Translations under genes and position numbers: made by a program
Shown: piece after piece, positions 9,195-17,663 of the stretch
How positions within the stretch are numbered: the stretch's first letter is position 1
Layout: each line of letters opens with the position of its first letter
Assembly (NCBI GenBank): GCA_046160865.1
Contig: JBJXHG010000191.1
Span: 13,855-77,854, forward strand
Reading direction: 5' to 3'
Length of the DNA: 64,000 nt
Source of the DNA: JBJXHG01 sp046160865
GTDB taxonomy: Bacteria > Planctomycetota > UBA1135 > GCA-002686595
The notes under the pieces: model-generated
Database searches by the model: none
Seen by the model: the letters and a program-made list of their open reading frames with translations, nothing else
Told to the model about the DNA's origin: nothing

Positions 9195-11795
9195 TCACGA
9201 GCCGCCCGTGCGGCTCGCGGGACGTGTCTGCGCAGGCGTCGGCTCGTGTTCCTCCGGAATCACGATGCTCGCCTTGAGCAGGATCAGGAGCTTGCGGTTG
9301 CTGACGTAGTTGCCCTGGCGTTCGAAGAAGAACGACACGATCGGGATCTTGTTCAGGATCGGAACACCCGAGCTCATGTCCTGCTTGTCGCTCGTCTTCA
9401 TGCCGCCGAGCAGCACCGTGCCGCCGTCCGGCATCGGGATCGACGTGCGCACCTTCTGGTATTCCACCTCGGGGAGCTGAATCGTCACCGAGTTCTGACT
9501 GCCGAGCGTCGTGACGACCTCGCGGATCGGACGCTGCAGCACGGCCACGGTCGGACGCAGCTCGAGCGTGATGAATCGCCGGTCGGCGGACACGACCGGG
9601 CGCACGTCGAGCACGACACCGTCTTGCGTCACCGCGACGATGGGGTCGGCGATGCTCGCCGCTTGCGCGATCTCGACGTTGAAGTCCTGCACGTAGGCGA
9701 TGTGGTTCAGCACCGCCAGGTTGCCGCGCGCCGTGTTGTGCAGCGTGATGCGCGGTGACGTGACGAGTTCCACACGCTCGGACTTGCTGACCGCGCGCAG
9801 CACGAGCTGGAGCTGCAAGTCGTTCAGGTACGTCCACTGGAACGACAAGCCGCCCGAGCCCTTCAGCACGTTCTCGTCGCCCAGGCCGACGTCGTACAGC
9901 TCCTCGACGCGCGCCCGCAGGTCGCCGTCGAAGCCGCGGTCGTAGAACGCGCCGAGGTCGGTGCTCTGGCCGATCTCGCGGCCGAGGTCCGACTGCGTCG
10001 ACGGGTCGCCGAAGTCGTTGAAGAACTCGTTCGTGCCCAGGCCCGGCTGGCCGAGGCCGCGGAAGTCGACGCCGATGTCCTCGAGGAAGTTGTCCTCGAC
10101 CTTCAGGAAGCGCGCTTGGATGTCCACCATGATCCCGGTGGCTTCGCGCAGATCGTCCAGCAGCTTCTGGATCTGCTCGTGCACCTCCGGCGTGTGGTGC
10201 ACGACCATGTTGCCGGTCGGCGTGATCTTGAGGCTGTTCTGCGGGTCGGCTTCCCAGGAACCGGGTGACACGTTGTTGCGGATCAGCGTGTCGAGCGCGT
10301 CGGCAGTGACGATGTTCGACTCGCGCGATTCCGCTTCTTCCTCCGCCAGCTGCACGCCTCCCGACGGCGCGACGTTGAGCTCGCGGCCGGGGAAGTCGGG
10401 CGGGGGCGTGATCAGGTCGCGCACTTCGTACGTGCGCAGCACTTGGCCGCCCTTGAGCTCGTCACGCGTGACGAACAGCACGACGCCGTTGTCGATCTTC
10501 CAAGCCAGGTTCTCGTGCGTCTCCGCGATGATGTCGAGCACCTTGCGCACGCTGCGCTCGGGGAGCTGCAGGCGGACCGACTTCTGCTCGTCGTCGAGCT
10601 CGGTGCGCACTTTCGTGCTCAGCATGAAGTTGATGCCGGTCAGGCTCTGCAGGAACGAGGCGATCTCCTCGAGCGGCGAGCCGCCGCCGTCCTCGGTCCC
10701 GAAATTCGGCGCGAACGACACCGCGTCCAGGCGCTGCAGGATCAATTGCTTGTCTTCGGTCGAGAGCGGGTCCAGCGTGCTGAACTCGAGCGGGCGGCGC
10801 TGGCTGACTTCGTTCCAACGCTTGAGGTCGTCGAACACGAGCGTGTCCGTCTGCGGCACGTTCATCGTGTCGAGTTCCTCGAACGTGCGGATCCACTGCT
10901 CGCGATAGTCCTGGCGATTCTTCTCCTCGTTGCGGGCGTGGCGGGCGTCGCGCGCCGTCTGCCGCATCGACGCGGCAGCCTGATTGCCCGGCTCCTCGTT
11001 GAGGATCTGCTGCGTGAGCGCCTCGGCGCGCGCGTAGTCCTCGTTCAAGAACGCGGCGTTCGCCTGGCTGTAGAGCGAGCGCATGCGCGTCTCGCGATAC
11101 TCGCGCTCTTCGCGCTCGCGCTTCTCGCGCGCGGCCTGCGCCGACACACGCGCCGACTCGTCCGCGTCGCGCGCGGCTTGCTCGGCGCTCTCCAGAGCCG
11201 TCGCCAACTTGCTCGCGACGAGACGCTCGTCGAGCGACTCCGTCGCGACGAGCGGGTTGTAGCGCAGGATCATTTCTGCCTGGCGGTAGTGCTCGATCGC
11301 GCGGTCGTACTGACCGGCGCGGTAGGCGTCATCGCCCTTCTTCGCCGCGTCCTCGGCCGCCATGCGCGCTTGGGCGCGGCGCACGACCTCGAGGTCGGCG
11401 GCGTCCTGGATGAAGCTCGCGGCGTCTTGGTAGCGCGAGCCCATAAGCGCCTCGACCTTGTGCATCCGGTCGCGCGCTTCTGTGTTGCCCGGCTGGACCT
11501 CGAGCGCGGTGGAGAACGCTTTGAGCGCACCCGCTAGGTCAGCGCGTTCGAGCAGCACGTCGCCTTCGCGGATGTACTCGCTCGCGAGAAACGTCTGCTG
11601 CTCGTTGCGCCGCGCGAGCTTGACTGCGTCACCCGACGCGGCTTCCTCGAACGATTGAGCCGACGGTTCCGCCGCGTCTGCACTGGGTGCCGTCGCGGCC
11701 GGCGGTTCGGTCGTGCTCGGTGCGCGCGATCCGGAGGACTTGCAAGAGGACGGGATGGCCGCCACCAGCGGCACCAGGATCAACCTCAGACGCAT
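9195..11795 (-). CDS. secretin-like outer membrane lipoprotein with TPR/coiled-coil N-terminus (copy 2)
   Basis: Paralogue of the following gene with the same plan, 866 residues. Lipoprotein signal with Cys near residue 18 (AAIPSSC), then a TPR/coiled-coil region (AEALTQQILNEEPGNQAAA), a conserved block with PQTDTLVFDDLKRWNEVS, an N-domain segment (SLTGINFMLSTK), a KH-like second domain (LLDDLREATGIMVDIQARFLKV) and a secretin domain ending with GVPILNKIPIVSFFF and LLILLKASIVI. The block VDFRGL followed by a variable loop and a short FYDRGFDGD segment is shared with copy 1. It is probably first in a two-gene transcript; upstream is the 1-kb gene-free stretch. Confidence 0.82.
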   Translation of the reverse strand: MRLRLILVPLVAAIPSSCKSSGSRAPSTTEPPAATAPSADAAEPSAQSFEEAASGDAVKLARRNEQQTFLASEYIREGDVLLERADLAGALKAFSTALEVQPGNTEARDRMHKVEALMGSRYQDAASFIQDAADLEVVRRAQARMAAEDAAKKGDDAYRAGQYDRAIEHYRQAEMILRYNPLVATESLDERLVASKLATALESAEQAARDADESARVSAQAAREKREREEREYRETRMRSLYSQANAAFLNEDYARAEALTQQILNEEPGNQAAASMRQTARDARHARNEEKNRQDYREQWIRTFEELDTMNVPQTDTLVFDDLKRWNEVSQRRPLEFSTLDPLSTEDKQLILQRLDAVSFAPNFGTEDGGGSPLEEIASFLQSLTGINFMLSTKVRTELDDEQKSVRLQLPERSVRKVLDIIAETHENLAWKIDNGVVLFVTRDELKGGQVLRTYEVRDLITPPPDFPGRELNVAPSGGVQLAEEEAESRESNIVTADALDTLIRNNVSPGSWEADPQNSLKITPTGNMVVHHTPEVHEQIQKLLDDLREATGIMVDIQARFLKVEDNFLEDIGVDFRGLGQPGLGTNEFFNDFGDPSTQSDLGREIGQSTDLGAFYDRGFDGDLRARVEELYDVGLGDENVLKGSGGLSFQWTYLNDLQLQLVLRAVSKSERVELVTSPRITLHNTARGNLAVLNHIAYVQDFNVEIAQAASIADPIVAVTQDGVVLDVRPVVSADRRFITLELRPTVAVLQRPIREVVTTLGSQNSVTIQLPEVEYQKVRTSIPMPDGGTVLLGGMKTSDKQDMSSGVPILNKIPIVSFFFERQGNYVSNRKLLILLKASIVIPEEHEPTPAQTRPASRTGGS

Positions 11796-12850
11796 GGGTT
11801 CCGGAACCTTCCGTGGATCGACGATGGGGCGATCACTCGCTCCGCCGACTTCGATGGAGTCCGCTCGTGCACGCCGAGCGACGAAGGTCCGCTGCTACGG
11901 ACCGACGGCGCACAAACATGACCAACGGCATCGGGGGGGCGGATGCGTCGCAGCCAGGGGACTCGGGTATCGGGGGGATCGAGGCTCACACGCCCGGGTC
12001 AGCGCATTGGGGGAACGCGCTGTGGCGCGCGCACGATTCCGAAGGACGCGCCTACGATTCGTGCAGAAAAGCGCCGGACCGGGAGAGGGAGATCGGGGGG
12101 TGCGCTGCGCGTGCTCGCGGCTCGCACTCGCGCGTCGCGCGCGCGAATGCAACCACGAACCTGTTCAGAGCGGCCGGGGAGAATAACGGCGTCCGTACGA
12201 AGGGTCAACGGCGCACGGACGAGACGTTCTGCTCCACGGGCCTGGAAGCCACCGGCTGCCAGGCAGTCGCCGGATACCCGTGCACGTGCGAACGGTTACC
12301 GATCGGCGCGGAGCGATCGCGCGGCAGCCACCGCGATGGGTGACTCGATGTAGCGCGCTGGCACCGAGTGCGCATCCACGTATCGAGTTCCCGTCCAGCG
12401 GTGCTCGTGCCCGGCGCCCTGGAGTTTGCCGGCAACCATCGTGGCAATGTGTGGAAGGCGAACGCGACGGCGACGCTGCGGCGCCTCGTCGGGTGCGCAG
12501 GGGGCGTGAGCCGTGCGCTTGCCGTTCTCGTAGTAGCTGCTGGCGTTCTGGACCGGACTGAGTCGTCCGCCGCGGCACGCGCGTCACACATCACACGCGT
12601 CACACATTGATGTTAGTCTGCGCAGGCAAGGAGAGAGAGTTGCAGATCGACGTCCCGCTCGCACGGACGCTTGAGCACTCGCGCGTTCGATCGGCCCGCT
12701 GGGCGCCATCGTTCGCGCACGAGTCCAGCTGCGCCGTAGTCGCCGATGACCCGTTCGACATGAACGGGGTGCCCGCGACCGAGTTCATTCGTGCTCGGCG
12801 CACGTGTTCGAGGTCGGCGACTCGCCGCACGCTGAGTCTGGGCACGTTGC
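11796..12850. other. long stretch without a supportable gene
   Basis: About 1055 bases between the divergent secretin and sigma-factor genes. Short open frames exist on both strands but none shows a recognisable motif, signal peptide or consistent coding pattern. The left part carries four G runs of 5-7 on the plus strand (near 11933, 11970, 12009 and 12094). Near the right end a 12-bp direct repeat CGCGTCACACAT occurs at 12580-12591 and 12596-12607. It may hold long leaders or regulatory sites for the flanking genes, or decayed sequence. Confidence 0.5.
12580..12607. repeat. 12-bp direct repeat upstream of sigma factor
   Basis: CGCGTCACACAT is present twice, at 12580-12591 and 12596-12607, separated by CACA. 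It lies 243 bases before the ECF sigma factor start and could be a regulator-binding site, but nothing else supports that. Confidence 0.35.
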
Positions 12851-13576
12851 ATGGATGAGCCGCGCGCCGAGTTCGCGGCCACGCGCTGGAGCTTGGTGGC
12901 GCGCGCTGCGTCTCCGAACTCTCCCGGCGCGCGTGAAGCACTGGAGGAGCTCTGTCGCGCGTATTGGTGGCCGCTGTACGTATACCTTCGACGCCGTGGA
13001 CAGACGGGAGACGACGCGGCCGATCTCGTCCAAGGACTCTTCGCCCAACTTATCGAGCGCGGCCGCCTCGCCCACGTGGATCCGAATTGCGGTCGCTTTC
13101 GAGCCTGGCTCCTTTCCGCTCTCAAATTCCATCTCTCACATGAGCGCGAGCGCGAGCGCGCCGTCAAACGCGGCGGTCGTCAGTGCCGCGTCCCGCTGGA
13201 TCCGGACGAAGCCGATCGACGGTGGCTCGAGGTCTCGTGCCGCGATCAAGACGCGGAGCGCCTGTTCGAGCGCGTGTGGGCAATCTCTGTGCTCGAGCGA
13301 GCGCTCGTCGACGTCGAAGAACAGTACCGTCGCGACGGCAGGTCGGCGGTTTTCTCGGCGCTCAGGTCGACGCTCGTCGGCGGCTCCGCGTGGGAGGATC
13401 TGCGCTCTATCGCGGTTCGTCTCGGCACGTCCACTTCGGACGTCAAGACATCAGCCTTTCGCCTTCGGAAGGCGTTCGGGCGCGCGATCCGCGCGGAGCT
13501 CGCATCGACGCTCACTGACGACAGCCAAGTTGAGGACGAGCTGCGTGCCCTGTTCGCAGCGCTTGCAGCGAGCTGA
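12851..13576 (+). CDS. ECF-family RNA polymerase sigma factor
   Basis: Sigma-70 family factor of the extracytoplasmic-function type, 241 residues. The N-terminus FAATRWSLVARA is characteristic of a planctomycete ECF group. Region 2 covers about residues 36-105, with DLVQGLFAQLIERG and FRAWLLSALKFHL; region 4 is near 180-225 (WEDLRSIAVRLGTSTSDVKTS) with the helix-turn-helix and a basic end RLRKAFGRAI. No anti-sigma gene follows; instead a Ser/Thr kinase gene begins 58 bases later on the same strand, a pairing common in Planctomycetes, where the kinase is thought to control the sigma factor. The start ATG 12851 is chosen because the family N-terminus begins directly after it. Confidence 0.88.
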   Translation: MDEPRAEFAATRWSLVARAASPNSPGAREALEELCRAYWWPLYVYLRRRGQTGDDAADLVQGLFAQLIERGRLAHVDPNCGRFRAWLLSALKFHLSHERERERAVKRGGRQCRVPLDPDEADRRWLEVSCRDQDAERLFERVWAISVLERALVDVEEQYRRDGRSAVFSALRSTLVGGSAWEDLRSIAVRLGTSTSDVKTSAFRLRKAFGRAIRAELASTLTDDSQVEDELRALFAALAAS

Positions 13577-13634
13577 TTGCGAGAAAGTTTGAAACCTCGT
13601 CCTCGACTTTCGTGAGTCCCGCACGGAGCACCAC

Positions 13635-16600
13635 ATGAAACCCACCCAATGCCCGCGTTGCCATGCACGAATCCCTGCCGACGGTCCTCAAGGTCTGTGC
13701 CCGAGCTGCCTCCTCGCGGCGAGCTGGAGTGAACCGGAACTCATCATCACATCCGGTGGCGACTCACCGGCCCTGCCGCCTCCGCCGTCCCCCGAGGAGA
13801 TCCAACCGCTCTTTCCTCATCTGGAGATCGTCCGGCTGCTCGGCCGCGGCGGAATGGGCGCCGTATACGAAGCGCGGCAGCGAGGTCTCGGTCGCGTCGT
13901 CGCCCTGAAACTACTCTGGGCCCCTGCGATCCCGGACGCGGCTTTCCAGGAGCGCTTCGCGCGCGAAGGACGCGCGCTTGCACAGCTGTCGCACGACAAC
14001 GTCGTCGCCGTGCACGATGCGGGCAAGTCGGGCCCGTACTACTGGCTGTTGATGGAGTACGTGGACGGCCCGAACCTGCGACAGGTGCTTCAGACCGGCG
14101 CGATCGAACCCGTACGCGCTCTCGCGATCGTCATGCAGATGTGCGCGGCGCTCGATTACGCACACGAGCACGGCGTCGTTCACCGCGACATCAAGCCAGA
14201 GAACGTCCTCCTCACGCGCAACGGCCGCGTCAAGATCGCCGACTTCGGGCTCGCCAAGATGCTCGCCCGCGAGCCTCACGACGTGTCGCTGACAGGCAGC
14301 CTTCAAGCGATGGGGACGCTTCATTACGTGGCGCCCGAGCAGATCGAGCGACCGAAGGAAGTGGACCATCGAGCTGACATCTATTCGCTTGGTGTCGTTC
14401 TCTATGAAGTGCTGACGGGCGAGCTTCCGATCGGCCGCTTCCGGCTGCCCTCGCGGAAGGCGCAGGTCGATGCTCGGCTCGACGACATCGTTACGAAGGC
14501 GCTTCAGAAGGAGCCGGATCGCCGGTATCAGGCCGTGTCGGACGTGAGCACGGCTGTCGGCAACGTGGTTTCGGGGCGCGGGCGCTCGCAACCGCGCGCG
14601 GCACGCGAGATCCATCGCAGGCGCGCCTCCTGGACCCTCATTGCAGGTGGCGTTGCCGCACTTCTCGTCGTCGGGGTCGTCGGCGCCCAGTTCGGTGTTT
14701 TCGGCGCGTCGAAGCCGGCGGCGCTCTCCGCGAAGGAACACCTGGAGAAGGGGCGCGCGCTCATCGGGTCCGTGGCGACGATCGTCGATGGCGTCGGTCA
14801 TCTCGATTCCGCGTACACGCTGGACCCGACGCTTGCGGAGATCGAGTCCCTGTCGTCCAAGTCGAGGTTCGAAGCCGTCGATCAGCTCCTCCTCAAGGGG
14901 CGGACGCAAGAGGCCGTCCTTCTCGCGCGCCTTGGTCAAACGCAGTTTCCCGGCGACCGGAACGACGCGCTCGTCCAGCGAGCGGAATCGATGGCCGCGG
15001 CGCACGTCGCGAGCGTCGTCCGCATCTCGTCACCGGCGGATGGCGCGGTGATCGGGGGGCGCGAGCTCGTTCTGCGTGGCGACATCACGCGCTCGGACTT
15101 TGACGGGACGCTTTCGATCGACGGGGTGATCCTCCAGCCGATCGGGTCCAGGTTCGAGCACGAGCTCCACGATCTCGCGGACGGCGCGCGATCGGTGACC
15201 GTGCTCGTCACGGATCGTGGCGGGTTCGCGCTGCCGCTGACGCGCAACTTCGTCGTCGACACGACAAAGCCTGAGCTAAGCGTGAGCTTGGTGAGCGACG
15301 AGATCGTGCCGACGTCATTCGTGTTGCGCGGCAAGGTCGGAGATTCGACGAAGACGACGATCAAAGCCCTCGGTCGCGAGATTCAGCGCGACGGAAGTGG
15401 AGACTGGGACCTAGCGCTCTCTCTCGAGGAGGGCCGGCGGGAGTTCGACGTCGTCGCTACCGACGCGCTGGGCCGCGAGACCAAGTCGACGGTCCGTGTG
15501 ATTGTGGACGCGACCGCGCCGGTCATCGACTCTCTCGAGATTGGGTCGGAGATTGTCGTTGGCCGCGCTACCGCGCCCGCGAAGGTGAGGGTCACCGACG
15601 ATGTGCGGCTGAAGTCGGTCACGTGGGACGGCAAACCGATCGAGGTCGGCGCCGGAGGAATGGTGACGCTGCCGGTGCGACCAGGCGGCGACGACGGCGC
15701 ATCGAGTCGTCACGCGCTCGAAGCGGTCGATCACGCCGGCAACAAGGCTCCGGCGGAGATCCTCGTGCGCCACGACGTTACGTCACCGGCAATCGAGTTC
15801 GATGCGGCAGACGACGAAGCGATCGTCGGCACGACCTACACGGTGAGCGTGAAGGCGAAGGATCGATCGAGTTGCGTCCTGATCGTCAACGGCGTCGAGC
15901 AGGATCCTCCGGTCGACGGAACTTTTCACGCGCGAGTCGCGATTCCGCGCGACCGTTTAGTTGGCTCGACGTATCCGTTGAATCTCGAGGTGCGCGACGA
16001 CGCGAACAACAAAGCTCCCGGCAAGAAGACGCTGAAGCTGGTCGAAGCGTGCGTGGATTGCAACGGGAGCGCGAAGTGCGCGAAGTGCAGCGGAACCGGC
16101 GAAGTCTCGAAGGGCTGCAGAGGCAAGGGTTGCAAGGGCGGTCAGGCAACGGGCGACTGCGACTCCTGCAATGGCGATGGCAGGGCCGCGTGCGTGTCCT
16201 GCAACGGCTTGGGTCACGGGCCTCGGGAAACCTGCGTCCTGTGCGGTGGCGGAGGAAGAGTGCCGTGCGAGCGTTGCACTGGAACCGGACGTGTCCCGGA
16301 CAAGTGCTCGAACCCGAACTGCGAGAATGGAGTTCACATCTGGAACGATGGTATACGTAACCGCAGAGCGGACTGCCCTAAGTGCGAGGGCGGGATCCAG
16401 CAATACATCTGCAGGGAGTGCAAGGGGAAGAACAACAACACGGTGTTGTGCGGCAATTGCGTGAATGGCCAAGCAACGCCGAAGTGTTCTGCTGCGTGCG
16501 ACAATGGCCGCGTCAATGCGCCGTGCTCGAGCTGCGACGGCCAAAAGAAGACTACCGGCACGTGCACAGTGTGCCTAGGAGCGGGCACGAAGCTGGAGAA

Positions 16601-16679
16601 GTGCCGCACGTGCATCGGCGAGAAGGAATGCAAGCCCTGCGGCGGCACCGGCCGCGCTGACAAGGTCAAGAGCAAATAG
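13635..16679 (+). CDS. membrane Ser/Thr protein kinase with Ig-like region and DnaJ-type cysteine-rich C-terminus
   Basis: Hanks-type kinase, 1014 residues. Residues 1-30 form a zinc ribbon (CPRCHARIP and CPSCLL). The kinase domain is about 64-310: Gly loop LGRGGMGAVYE, Lys near 92, HRDIKPEN near 183, DFG near 203, and APE near 233 with the activation segment intact. One membrane helix follows at about 332-354, putting the rest outside the cytoplasm. Residues about 470-800 look like repeated Ig-like/cadherin-like beta domains (SSPADGAVIGG, ATDALGRET, AVDHAGNKAP). From about 805 to the end come many CxxCxGxG-type modules as in the DnaJ zinc domain (CAKCSGTG, CDSCNGDG, CPKCEGG, CKPCGGTGR). It probably senses an envelope signal and acts with the sigma factor upstream. 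This domain combination is unusual. Confidence 0.88.
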   Translation: MKPTQCPRCHARIPADGPQGLCPSCLLAASWSEPELIITSGGDSPALPPPPSPEEIQPLFPHLEIVRLLGRGGMGAVYEARQRGLGRVVALKLLWAPAIPDAAFQERFAREGRALAQLSHDNVVAVHDAGKSGPYYWLLMEYVDGPNLRQVLQTGAIEPVRALAIVMQMCAALDYAHEHGVVHRDIKPENVLLTRNGRVKIADFGLAKMLAREPHDVSLTGSLQAMGTLHYVAPEQIERPKEVDHRADIYSLGVVLYEVLTGELPIGRFRLPSRKAQVDARLDDIVTKALQKEPDRRYQAVSDVSTAVGNVVSGRGRSQPRAAREIHRRRASWTLIAGGVAALLVVGVVGAQFGVFGASKPAALSAKEHLEKGRALIGSVATIVDGVGHLDSAYTLDPTLAEIESLSSKSRFEAVDQLLLKGRTQEAVLLARLGQTQFPGDRNDALVQRAESMAAAHVASVVRISSPADGAVIGGRELVLRGDITRSDFDGTLSIDGVILQPIGSRFEHELHDLADGARSVTVLVTDRGGFALPLTRNFVVDTTKPELSVSLVSDEIVPTSFVLRGKVGDSTKTTIKALGREIQRDGSGDWDLALSLEEGRREFDVVATDALGRETKSTVRVIVDATAPVIDSLEIGSEIVVGRATAPAKVRVTDDVRLKSVTWDGKPIEVGAGGMVTLPVRPGGDDGASSRHALEAVDHAGNKAPAEILVRHDVTSPAIEFDAADDEAIVGTTYTVSVKAKDRSSCVLIVNGVEQDPPVDGTFHARVAIPRDRLVGSTYPLNLEVRDDANNKAPGKKTLKLVEACVDCNGSAKCAKCSGTGEVSKGCRGKGCKGGQATGDCDSCNGDGRAACVSCNGLGHGPRETCVLCGGGGRVPCERCTGTGRVPDKCSNPNCENGVHIWNDGIRNRRADCPKCEGGIQQYICRECKGKNNNTVLCGNCVNGQATPKCSAACDNGRVNAPCSSCDGQKKTTGTCTVCLGAGTKLEKCRTCIGEKECKPCGGTGRADKVKSK

Positions 16680-16703
16680 AGCGCGACGCTCGATTGCGAT
16701 ACC

Positions 16704-16732
16704 GCCCGCGCGAGCGACGTACTCGCGCGGGC
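16704..16732. terminator. bidirectional hairpin between convergent genes
   Basis: Perfect 11-bp inverted repeat GCCCGCGCGAG (16704-16714) and CTCGCGCGGGC (16722-16732) with a 7-nt loop, placed midway between the stops of the kinase (plus) and the UDG (minus). No strong T tract on either side, so termination strength is uncertain. Confidence 0.5.
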
Positions 16733-16739
16733 GAGTCGT

Positions 16740-17576
16740 TCACGGCGTCTTGTCGGACGGCGGCGGCTTCTCATCCGCCGCACGCGGCGGTGGAGGCACG
16801 AGCCCGATCTCGCGCATCGCCACCTGGATGTCCTTCCAGCACTCCTTCTTCTCGCCCGGGCTGCGCAGCAGGTAGGCGGGGTGGAAGGTCGGCACGATCT
16901 TGCGGCCGTTGCGCACGTGCACGCGCCCGCGCATGGCTCCCATCGACGCGACTTCTTGCAGCACGTGCATCGCGGCGTGACGACCGAGCGGGATGATCAT
17001 CTTGGGGTCGACGAGCTCGACTTGGCGGTCGAGCCACGGCGTGCAGGTCGCCTTCTCGTCCGGGCTCGGCTCGCGGTTGTTCGGCGGACGGCACTTGAGC
17101 ACGTTCGCGATCGTCACGTCCGCGCGCGGAATGCCCATACCCTTCGTGATGATGTCCGTGAGCAGCTGGCCCGCGCGCCCGACGAACGGCACGCCCTGTC
17201 GATCCTCGTCCGCGCCCGGTGCTTCGCCGACGAAGAAGAGTCCGCTCGTGCCCTGGCCGTCCATGAAGACCGTCTGGGTGCGCGTCTCGCACAGCGTGCA
17301 GGCCTCGCACTGCGCGACGGCGGCGCGCAGCTCGTCGAGCGTGCGGCACGCGGCCGCTTGGCTGCGCACGTCCTCGGCGCTGCGCGCGGGACCGCTCGGC
17401 GCCGATTCCGAAAGCGGCGCGGCTGCGTCGCCGTCGCCCGGCGCGGGCTTCTGCTTCGCCTGCGCGGCTTCGCGCCGGACGCCGAGCGCGCGCTGGCGTC
17501 GCGCGTGCGCAGCCGCGGCGCGTGTCAGGGCTTTCAGTTCCTCGCGGAGCTCGTCCACGCGCGCAAGGTAAGGCAC
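16740..17576 (-). CDS. type 4 (family 4) uracil-DNA glycosylase
   Basis: Iron-sulfur uracil-DNA glycosylase that removes uracil from DNA in base excision repair, 278 residues from a GTG start. The UDG domain starts near residue 80 with the cluster cysteines in CEACTLCETR, then motif A GEAPGADEDRQGVPFVG, further cysteines in VLKCRPP and ATCTPWL, and motif B HPAYLLR. The first ~75 residues are a charged Arg/Ala-rich extension (DELREELKALTRAAAA) that is not part of the core; such N-terminal extensions are common in this family. The gene is convergent with the kinase and divergent from the TPR lipoprotein. Confidence 0.92.
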   Translation of the reverse strand: MPYLARVDELREELKALTRAAAAHARRQRALGVRREAAQAKQKPAPGDGDAAAPLSESAPSGPARSAEDVRSQAAACRTLDELRAAVAQCEACTLCETRTQTVFMDGQGTSGLFFVGEAPGADEDRQGVPFVGRAGQLLTDIITKGMGIPRADVTIANVLKCRPPNNREPSPDEKATCTPWLDRQVELVDPKMIIPLGRHAAMHVLQEVASMGAMRGRVHVRNGRKIVPTFHPAYLLRSPGEKKECWKDIQVAMREIGLVPPPPRAADEKPPPSDKTP

Positions 17577-17648
17577 GCGGCGCTCGCAAGAAAGCGCGCG
17601 GATGGGCGGCGGCGTCGGCTCGAGCTCGCCAACGCGCGCCGCTCACCG

Positions 17649-17654
17649 TAACGT
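17649..17654 (+). promoter_or_regulatory. candidate -10 hexamer (TAACGT) close to start codon
   Basis: TAACGT ends 9 bases before the ATG at 17664 and no Shine-Dalgarno sequence lies between. If used as a -10 box, transcription would begin at or within a few bases of the start codon. It fits the TANNNT series described for other genes in this window. Confidence 0.3.
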
Positions 17655-17663
17655 CGCGCCGTC

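Noticed and set aside
6305..9277. A 990-residue open frame on the plus strand opposite the first secretin gene
   Set aside because: It mirrors the GC-rich third codon positions of the secretin gene, has Arg/Val/Asp-rich low-complexity text and no motif. The secretin on the other strand is clearly the real gene.
11925..12100. G runs as a possible G-quadruplex
   Set aside because: The four runs are 30-80 bases apart, too far for a standard intramolecular quadruplex.
11687..12343. A 218-residue open frame in the gene-free stretch
   Set aside because: It begins inside the secretin gene on the opposite strand, has no recognisable motif and no ribosome site. I treat the region as non-coding.
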